Assembly (NCBI GenBank): GCA_020048795.1
Contig: JAIFMA010000086.1
Span: 1 to 10,846, forward strand
Length of the DNA stretch: 10,846 nucleotides
From: Rhodoferax sp.
GTDB taxonomy: Bacteria > Pseudomonadota > Gammaproteobacteria > Burkholderiales > Burkholderiaceae_C
Direction of reading: 5' to 3'
The translations under genes and the position numbers were made by a program. The notes under the pieces are model-generated. The model was not told the DNA's origin. It ran no database searches and saw nothing but the letters and a program-made list of their open reading frames with translations. Shown here piece after piece: positions 5,775-10,846 of this stretch (the stretch's first letter is position 1; every line of letters starts with the position of its first letter).

Positions 5775-5811
5775 AAAAGAAAAAAGCTCCGCGATTGCTC
5801 GCAGGGCTTTT
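5775..5811 (-). terminator. Terminator-like hairpin just before the exported-protein gene
   Basis: On the minus strand AAAAGCCCTGCG (5811-5800) pairs with CGCGGAGCTTTT (5793-5782), with one mismatch and one G-U pair and a six-base loop, and is followed by T6-C-T4 ending at 5775. This is a good intrinsic terminator for transcripts coming from the patatin/sen operon. Because it ends only 11 bases before ATG 5763, it could also act as an attenuator in the leader of that gene. Confidence 0.65.
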
Positions 5812-6129
5812 GTGTCTGGCATGAGCACCGCAGTGTTCAGGCAAATCGGCTGAAGAATGAGATGTCCCTCGGATGAGGAAACTCAACCGCCTGTGAGTGA
5901 GTATGGCACGGGTTTTGTGATTCCAAAGCCTTTGACCTGTGCAATTTGAGCCGTCGCGGCAGCTGAATGGCCAGACCTCTGGCGAAACGCCGACTGTGAA
6001 TCTGTCGCGCACGCAGTACGCCAGTGGCCTGCTGGGGTGTGATTCAAACTGATGTGGTGAGTTGTGCAGATTGACTGCGGAACCTGTCAATGACTTTGTC
6101 GCCCGGCGACAGACGCTTACCGATGCGAT
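5812..6129. other. Intergenic stretch downstream of the patatin gene
   Basis: About 320 bases between the terminator-like hairpin and the patatin stop. I see no gene. Directly after the patatin stop lies a near-palindrome TGTCGCC-C-GGCGACA (6098-6112), whose one-base centre makes it a poor RNA hairpin. A weak minus-strand promoter candidate, TTGGAA then CATACT, lies at about 5905-5930. I looked for a cobalamin or other riboswitch and for a MerR/CueR-type operator and found no clear one. Confidence 0.4.
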
Positions 6130-7011
6130 TCAAGCCGTGTGCAGCGTGCGCAGAGCAGCCGCCTGCAACAGCGTGTCGCGGTAGCCGGCGTCGATGGCGC
6201 GCTCGCGAAATTCGCGCGACAGACTGACCCAGTAGCCAAAATCGGGCTTGAGCAGCAGGTTGGCCAGCGTTCCGTCAACATCCACCAGGGCTTTTTTGCG
6301 CAAGTCGCTTTCCAGGTAGCGTTCAGCGCCAGTGGGAGCCCGATCGATATGGACGGTAGCGTCCACCGCCAGCACGCGCTGTGCCCCCAGCGCCCGCGCC
6401 ACCCGCACCGGCAAAGGGGTGGTCCAGTCGGCATCCACATACTGTTCGCCCCGGATACGCACCGGCGCGAACTGGCCTTCGATGGCGCTTGATGCCTGCA
6501 CCGCCAGACCCACGTCACCCGCGGTGAAGGCGGTCGCCACACGGTCGCTGCGGCGAGTCGCCACACAGGCCAATGGCACCTGCATCTGCTCCAGCAGCGA
6601 CACGCGGCTGTGCTGGCGCACCAGCTCAGCCAGCGGCGTACCACTCAGGCGCTCTTGTGCGCCTACGGCCAGGCGTACCAGCGACATCGTTTGCATGTCC
6701 AGCGCCAGTGCTTCGATTTCTGCGGCGCGCAAGCCCGAGGCATAGAGGGTACCCACCAGCGCACCTGCCGAAGCGCCCACGACCAGATCGGGTGCCAGGC
6801 CCAATTCTTCCAGAGCCTTGATCACACCCACATGCACAAAACCACGAGGCCCGCCCGAGCTGAACACCCAGGCAGTGCGCACAGGCTTGTGCAACGGCCC
6901 GGCGCGCGGTGCGTCGGGGCCATTGTGGTCGCGGTCGGGTTGCAGGGTGCATGCTGCCAAAGTGGCCACACCGCCCACACCAGCCAGTAACAGGGATCGC
7001 CGTGCCAGCAT
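6130..7011 (-). CDS. Patatin-like phospholipase, predicted lipoprotein
   Basis: A 293-residue serine acyl-hydrolase. The N-terminus MLARRSLLLAGVGGVATLAA is followed by Cys21: a signal peptide ending in a lipobox (LAAC), so the protein is probably anchored to a membrane facing the periplasm. Patatin motifs: oxyanion-hole loop GGPRGFVHVG (53-62), nucleophile elbow GASAG with Ser81, and the dyad Asp in YVDADW (Asp193), where the usual DGG/DGA is DAD. It resembles the short bacterial RssA/YchK-type patatins. Its ATG is six bases after the stop of the SelD-domain gene, so it belongs to the senB-senC transcript; no separate promoter is evident. Its substrate, and any tie to selenium metabolism, cannot be read from the sequence. 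Confidence 0.88.
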   Translation of the reverse strand: MLARRSLLLAGVGGVATLAACTLQPDRDHNGPDAPRAGPLHKPVRTAWVFSSGGPRGFVHVGVIKALEELGLAPDLVVGASAGALVGTLYASGLRAAEIEALALDMQTMSLVRLAVGAQERLSGTPLAELVRQHSRVSLLEQMQVPLACVATRRSDRVATAFTAGDVGLAVQASSAIEGQFAPVRIRGEQYVDADWTTPLPVRVARALGAQRVLAVDATVHIDRAPTGAERYLESDLRKKALVDVDGTLANLLLKPDFGYWVSLSREFRERAIDAGYRDTLLQAAALRTLHTA

Positions 7012-7017
7012 CGCGCG

Positions 7018-9293
7018 TCAGGGCAGCAGCAGCACCGGCTCCAGCGCCTCGTCCTGGGCCAGGATGCGACCGATGATGGCGGTGTGCGGGTAACCCAGTG
7101 CCTGCAAGGCCGCCACACAGCCCGCAACCCGATCCGCTGGCACGCTGGCCAGCAGGCCACCGGCGGTCTGCGGATCAAAAATCAGCGGGTAGTGAGGATG
7201 GCTGACAAATTGCTCCTGATGGCGCAAGGCCCGGCGCAAGCGCACATTGGCGGGTTGTAAAGAACTGACGATACCGGCAGCCACCGTCTCCAGCGCGCCG
7301 TCAAGCAAGGGCAGGTTCGACAGCACCAGTTCGGCATCCACCCCCGAGGGTTTGGTCATTTCGACCAGATGGCCCAGCAGGCCAAACCCGGTCAGGTCGG
7401 TACACGCGGTGGCCCCGAACTCGCGCAGGCACTGCGCAGCCAGGCGGTTTGACAGCACCATGGATTGCAGCGCCGCATCAATCCAGCGGCCTTTGGCAGC
7501 CAGGCGGGCGTGCGCGGCAAACAGCGTGCCGGTGCCGATGGGTTTGGTCAAAATCAAAACATCGCCAGGCTGCATGCCGCCCTTGCGAGTGACGTTGACC
7601 AGGCTCTCGTCAATCAGACCGTTCACCGCAAAACCCAGCGCCAGCTCGGCCCCCTCCCCCGTGTGGCCGCCCACCAGCGCACAGCCGGCTTCGTTGAGCA
7701 CCTCAACCGCGCCACTCATCAACTGAAACAACAAGTCTTCAACCTTGGCCTCCAGCCCCGGCGGCACAGTGGCAATCGCAGTGGCAGATTGCGGGTCTGC
7801 ACCCATGGCAAAAATATCGCCCAGGGCGTGGTTGGCCGCGACCTTGCCAAATAAATACGGGTCATCGACAAACGCCCGGAAAAAATCGACCGAATGCACC
7901 AGCGCCTTGCCTGGTGGCACCCGCACCACGGCGGCGTCGTCGGGGTCGTGCAGACCAATCAACACATCATCGCGATCAACCACCTGCAATTGACCCAGCG
8001 CGCGCGACAGCACGGTGGCACCCACCTTGGCACCGCAGCCGCCGCAGCGCATGGCGATAGCCGAGATGGCTTGCAGTGACTCGTCAGCAGTCAGCGCCAG
8101 TTGCGAGTTGGGTGCTGCTGTAACTTGGCCCGGCATGGCTGGGAACTCGGCAAATTTGCGCATGAAACTGCGGTCGATGTGGTCTTTCCAGCGCCAGACC
8201 CAAGCGCCCCAAAACCCGAGTGCCCCGCGCGAAGCCACTGCAAATTTGTCGCCCGTGCTGATCAGGGCCAGCCAGCTCGACTGTGGGCGATAGGCTTTGA
8301 GCGTGCGACCCTGCACGCTCAGGCGCAGGTTGTCGGCCAGCGGTGGCCCCATGCGCACGGCGAACACACCGGCCTTTTCCAGCGGAAAGTTGTCCATGGC
8401 AACAATGTCGCCGGCGGCAAATATGCGCGGGTCGGTTGCAACTGGTCGTTGACCCGCACGAAACCGGCCTCGGTCAAAGCCAGCCCGGTTGACCGCAGCC
8501 AGGGCGCGCCACCCGCCTGGGTGACCCACATGGTTTCATCTATCGCGACGCGGTCGCCGTTGGCGCAAATCAATTGGCCCGGCTCGACCCGCGTGACCCT
8601 GGCATTGAGATGCACATGCACGCCACGCTGCGCCAACACTTCGGCAAATTTCTGTCGAACCCGCCGGTTGTGGGTCGGCAGGATCTGGGCTGAAGCACTC
8701 AACAAATGAAATTCAAGCAATTCAGGGTTGCGACCGAGCAACTGCAGCTCATGGCACAACCGGTACTGCATGGACAGCAGCAACTCCACCCCCCCGGCAC
8801 CCGCACCCACCACGGCGATATGCAACACAGCCTGGGTGTGCTGCTGCACCCGCGCCAGCAAGGCCAGCCAGCGTGCATTGAAGCGGGTGATCGGTTTGAC
8901 CGGGGTGGTCAACGCATCGGCACCGGGCACGCCACCCAAGCTGGGGGTTGAACCAACGTTGATCGACAGACTGTCATAAACCACCGGCGGGCGGTTGCGG
9001 CACAACACTTTTTGCCCGGCACGGTCAATGCCCACCACCTCATCGCGGTACAGACGTGCACCGGCAAAAACCGCCAGGCGCGCCAGGTCGATGTGCACAT
9101 CGTCGTAGCTGTAGTGGCCAGAGATGTAGCCCGGCAACATGCCCGAATACGGCGTATGAACATCCGTGCAGATCACAGTCAGGCGCACGCCGGGTTCGGG
9201 CTGCATGCCAAAACGCTTGAGCACCCCCACATGACTGTGGCCGCCGCCAATCAGCACAATGTCTCTGGCAACGGGTTGGGTAGGTTTTTGCAT
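7018..9293 (-). pseudogene. selD: FAD-oxidoreductase/SelD fusion (selenophosphate synthase), frameshifted
   Basis: Two overlapping minus-strand frames together give one about 758-residue protein. Residues 1-286 (frame from ATG 9293) start an FAD/NAD(P)-binding Ndh-like domain: GGGHSHVGVL (16-25) and VVGAGAGGVE (161-170). It continues in the other frame as DPRIFAAGD (288-296), the usual FAD-binding end motif. The SelD domain follows, with CGGCGAKVG (417-425; Cys417 or Cys420 in the place of the catalytic Cys/Sec), HSVDFFRAFVDDPYLFGKVA, GGHTGEGAEL and FDPQTAGGLL, complete to the stop at 7018. SelD makes selenophosphate from selenide and ATP. The frames join perfectly if one base is added near 8436-8438 (Gln286-Thr287); read literally, translation ends at 8319. 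It lies 27 bases after senB, so it has the SenC role. The N-terminal domain is the type known to precede SelD (TIGR03169). It is a real mutation or a sequence error. Confidence 0.88.
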
Positions 9294-9320
9294 GGGAAAC
9301 GCGCTTCAAACAATGGCAAA

Positions 9321-10355
9321 TCAATCAAGGAGCCCGGCGGGCCCACCAGGCAGCAGATCGCCCACCAGTTGGGTTAGCGCGCGCTGTTCTGCCTGGCGAT
9401 CAAACAGGGGCGCACGCGCCGCGCTCTGGGCCTGCAGCAGTGCATAAAAATCACGATCATGGTGGCAACGGCGCAGCAGGGCCCGCAATTGGGTGGCATT
9501 GTTCCAGTCAAAATAACCGGCGTAATCCGGCCCCAGCATGCCAACATTGCCGGCAATTTTTGATGCCAGCACCGGCGTACCCGAACATACCGCCTCCATC
9601 ACCACATGCGCGCCGCCCTCCATGCGGCTGGCATGCACCAGCACATGGGCTCGCTGAATGCGTCGGAGGGTCGCCTCGTGTGGCAAACCACCCAAATAGC
9701 GATAGTGGGAGCAGGCTGCGGCCGTGGCTTGTGCCAGTTGCGCTAGCGCCGGGTCAAGCGGCGAGCCAATGTGGTCGATCAAAATACCTTCTTGCGGGCC
9801 AAGCAAGCGGGCCACATCAAACAAGGTTTGCGGCGACTTTTCTTCGCGCAAATGGCCAACCATCAGCGCCCGTAGCCGATGGGCCGATTTGGGCAAGGTT
9901 TGACGCTGCGAAGTCGATTGAAAAATAACCTGGGTGCGTACTTGCAGCTCCGGCGGCAATGCCTGCAAGCCAAGGTCTTGCAGGACCACCAGCCGCTGTG
10001 CCAGTTTCAAGGAACGCTGGGCCTCTGGGTCGGTCTGGATGTCACGGTACAAATCGGTGCCGGTCAGCACCACCGCCAAACCCGCCCCGCCATGCTGTTG
10101 CGCCCAAGCCAGCACCGAGGGTGCCGAGCGGCGGGCATGCAGCGCCAGCATGCAGTCGTCGTGCACTGCCAGTGGGCCATCAGGCCAGTGGCTCAAGATA
10201 CGGGCGCTTAGCCGGCCAGCAGGGAGCGTGGCAGACTGCAGCAATTGTTGCCAACGCCGTGCGGTTTGCCAGTTGCCATTGTTGGCTGCGGCGAGTGCCG
10301 GGCTGATAATCACCACCGATCTATTTTTTGAGTGCGCCTCGCATGCAACTGACAT
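9321..10355 (-). CDS. senB: Selenosugar synthase, GT-B glycosyltransferase-like
   Basis: A 344-residue protein of the TIGR04348 glycosyltransferase group, now known as SenB, which uses selenophosphate and a UDP-N-acetyl sugar to form a carbon-selenium bond (a selenosugar). The family N-terminus is unmistakable: VVIISPALAAANNGNWQTAR (residues 14-33), then LTGTDLYRD (97-105). In the second Rossmann half come VGHLREEKSP (166-175) and the EX7E-like EGGAHVVME (Glu246, Glu254) with SGTPVLASKIAGNVGMLG. ATG 10355 is chosen because AAGGA stands five bases before it and the family begins just after; the open frame extends to 10397. It is intact, leads into the SelD fusion 27 bases on, and diverges from senA. 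The SenB call combines sequence with context and is firm. Confidence 0.92.
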   Translation of the reverse strand: MSVACEAHSKNRSVVIISPALAAANNGNWQTARRWQQLLQSATLPAGRLSARILSHWPDGPLAVHDDCMLALHARRSAPSVLAWAQQHGGAGLAVVLTGTDLYRDIQTDPEAQRSLKLAQRLVVLQDLGLQALPPELQVRTQVIFQSTSQRQTLPKSAHRLRALMVGHLREEKSPQTLFDVARLLGPQEGILIDHIGSPLDPALAQLAQATAAACSHYRYLGGLPHEATLRRIQRAHVLVHASRMEGGAHVVMEAVCSGTPVLASKIAGNVGMLGPDYAGYFDWNNATQLRALLRRCHHDRDFYALLQAQSAARAPLFDRQAEQRALTQLVGDLLPGGPAGLLD

Positions 10356-10376
10356 CACAATCCTTGGCATCAAAAT
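10349..10376 (+). promoter_or_regulatory. Candidate sigma-70 promoter of senA
   Basis: CTGACA (10349-10354, five of six matches to TTGACA) is followed after 16 bases by CAAAAT (10371-10376, four of six). Transcription would start near 10383, giving a leader of about 17 bases before ATG 10400. The -35 box overlaps the senB start codon (10353-10355), so polymerase here could interfere with senB. This is inferred from consensus only. Confidence 0.35.
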
Positions 10377-10399
10377 GGCTTGTAGCCCAAGCGGCACGT

Positions 10400-10846
10400 A
10401 TGTCGAGCGCTATTGTTTTGGCAGAACTTCTGTGCGCCAGCCGGGCCCGCACGCTGGCGCTGGCCGATGCTTACGCTGCGGCTTTGGGTGATGGTTTGGT
10501 CGTGCCCTACAACGCGCAACTGAACCCGCCCCTGTGGGAGCTGGGCCATATCGGCTGGTTTCAAGAGTTCTGGCTGGCCCGAAACCCGCAGCGCGCGCTG
10601 GGTCACCGGGCAGAGCCGAAAGGCCCGCGCCTCGCTTCCCTGCTGCCCCGCTGGCGGTTGCCCTCGCCGGATCTGGCCGCCACCAAACGCTATCTGAGTG
10701 ACACCCTGGCAAGCACCCTGGCCTTGTTGGCCAACAGCCCGCCAGATGATGCCGCGCTGTATTTCTTCCGGTTGGCACTGTTTCACGAGGACATGCACAG
10801 CGAGGCGGCGGTCTACATGGCGCAGGCCTTGGGGTTGGCGCTGCCA
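10400..10846 (+). CDS. senA: Selenoneine synthase, EgtB-like, N-terminal part
   Basis: The frame is open to the window end; 149 residues are present of an expected 400 or more. They form the DinB-like helical domain of EgtB/SenA enzymes: ALLASRARTL-type start (here LLCASRARTLALADAY, 10-25), VPYNAQLNPPLWELGHIGWF with His50, and LALFHEDMHSEA with His129 and His133, the three-histidine iron site (H, HxxxH) of EgtB. SenA is a non-haem iron enzyme joining a selenosugar to hercynine and oxygen on the way to selenoneine. The formylglycine-generating-enzyme-like C-terminal domain would lie beyond the edge. ATG 10400 is chosen because a promoter-like sequence lies just before it; an in-frame ATG at 10343 would overlap senB. 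There is no Shine-Dalgarno. The senB and selD partners make SenA more likely than ergothioneine EgtB. Confidence 0.88.
   Translation, partial: MSSAIVLAELLCASRARTLALADAYAAALGDGLVVPYNAQLNPPLWELGHIGWFQEFWLARNPQRALGHRAEPKGPRLASLLPRWRLPSPDLAATKRYLSDTLASTLALLANSPPDDAALYFFRLALFHEDMHSEAAVYMAQALGLALP

Noticed and set aside
5764..6090. N-terminal extension of the exported His/Cys-rich protein up to an ATG at 6090.
   Set aside because: It would bury the clear signal peptide 109 residues inside and spans the terminator-like hairpin; the sequence has no domain-like character.
5812..6129. Cobalamin or metal riboswitch upstream of the exported-protein gene.
   Set aside because: The conserved B12-box and core motifs could not be found on either strand.
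8431..8445. Programmed -1 frameshifting in the FAD-oxidoreductase/SelD gene.
   Set aside because: There is no slippery heptamer; the site reads TTGCAACCG, and no strong downstream stem or upstream Shine-Dalgarno-like stimulator stands out.
10370..10798. Long minus-strand frame opposite senA.
   Set aside because: Shadow of the senA coding frame; senA has clear family motifs and histidine ligands on the plus strand.
1..10846. CRISPR arrays, tRNA and rRNA genes.
   Set aside because: No regularly spaced identical repeats, no cloverleaf-like arms with TTC-type loops and no rRNA signature were seen on reading both strands.

Overview
This window most likely comes from a betaproteobacterium of the order Burkholderiales, family Comamonadaceae (Rhodoferax/Polaromonas/Variovorax-like). 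The reasons are its high GC, the order zipA-like, ligA, def, tsaD, an AT-rich dispersed-repeat sequence after def that looks like one common in that family, and a senA/senB/selD cluster of the kind described in Variovorax. All assignments come from reading motifs and protein resemblance by eye; no database search was run.

Left part (1-3034): the 3' end of a zipA-like cell-division gene is followed by a broken ligA. Only about 70 codons of the NAD-dependent DNA ligase remain, with an in-frame TGA, and they run straight into a small toxin-antitoxin locus (intact antitoxin, 34-codon toxin remnant). Then come an intact def (peptide deformylase) and, convergent to it, an intact tsaD (tRNA t6A synthesis). 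The def-tsaD gap holds a terminator/dispersed repeat, and directly after its T-run the 5' end of a group II intron (probably class C), truncated to about 180 bases.

Middle part (3035-6129): a gene-poor, scarred stretch. It has direct and inverted repeats upstream of a rhodanese gene, then about 530 bases with a strong 14-bp hairpin, a small ORF with an excellent Shine-Dalgarno, a 32-codon ORF on the minus strand and a fragment of a HAD-type hydrolase. Next are two minus-strand genes that look metal related: an exported His/Cys-rich protein (123 aa) and a membrane-anchored type I copper (cupredoxin) protein. A terminator-like hairpin sits just before the start codon of the first.

Right part (6130-10846): the highlight is a selenoneine-type (sen) cluster. 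senB (selenosugar synthase) and a two-domain FAD-oxidoreductase/SelD gene (senC role) run leftwards and are followed six bases later by a patatin-like lipoprotein gene. senA (EgtB-like selenoneine synthase, cut by the window edge) diverges from senB across only 44 bases. By the known scheme, SelD makes selenophosphate, SenB moves selenium onto a UDP-sugar to give a selenosugar, and SenA joins it to hercynine on the way to selenoneine. The SelD gene needs a one-base correction near 8436 to be read through, so the pathway is either damaged at its first step or there is a sequence error.
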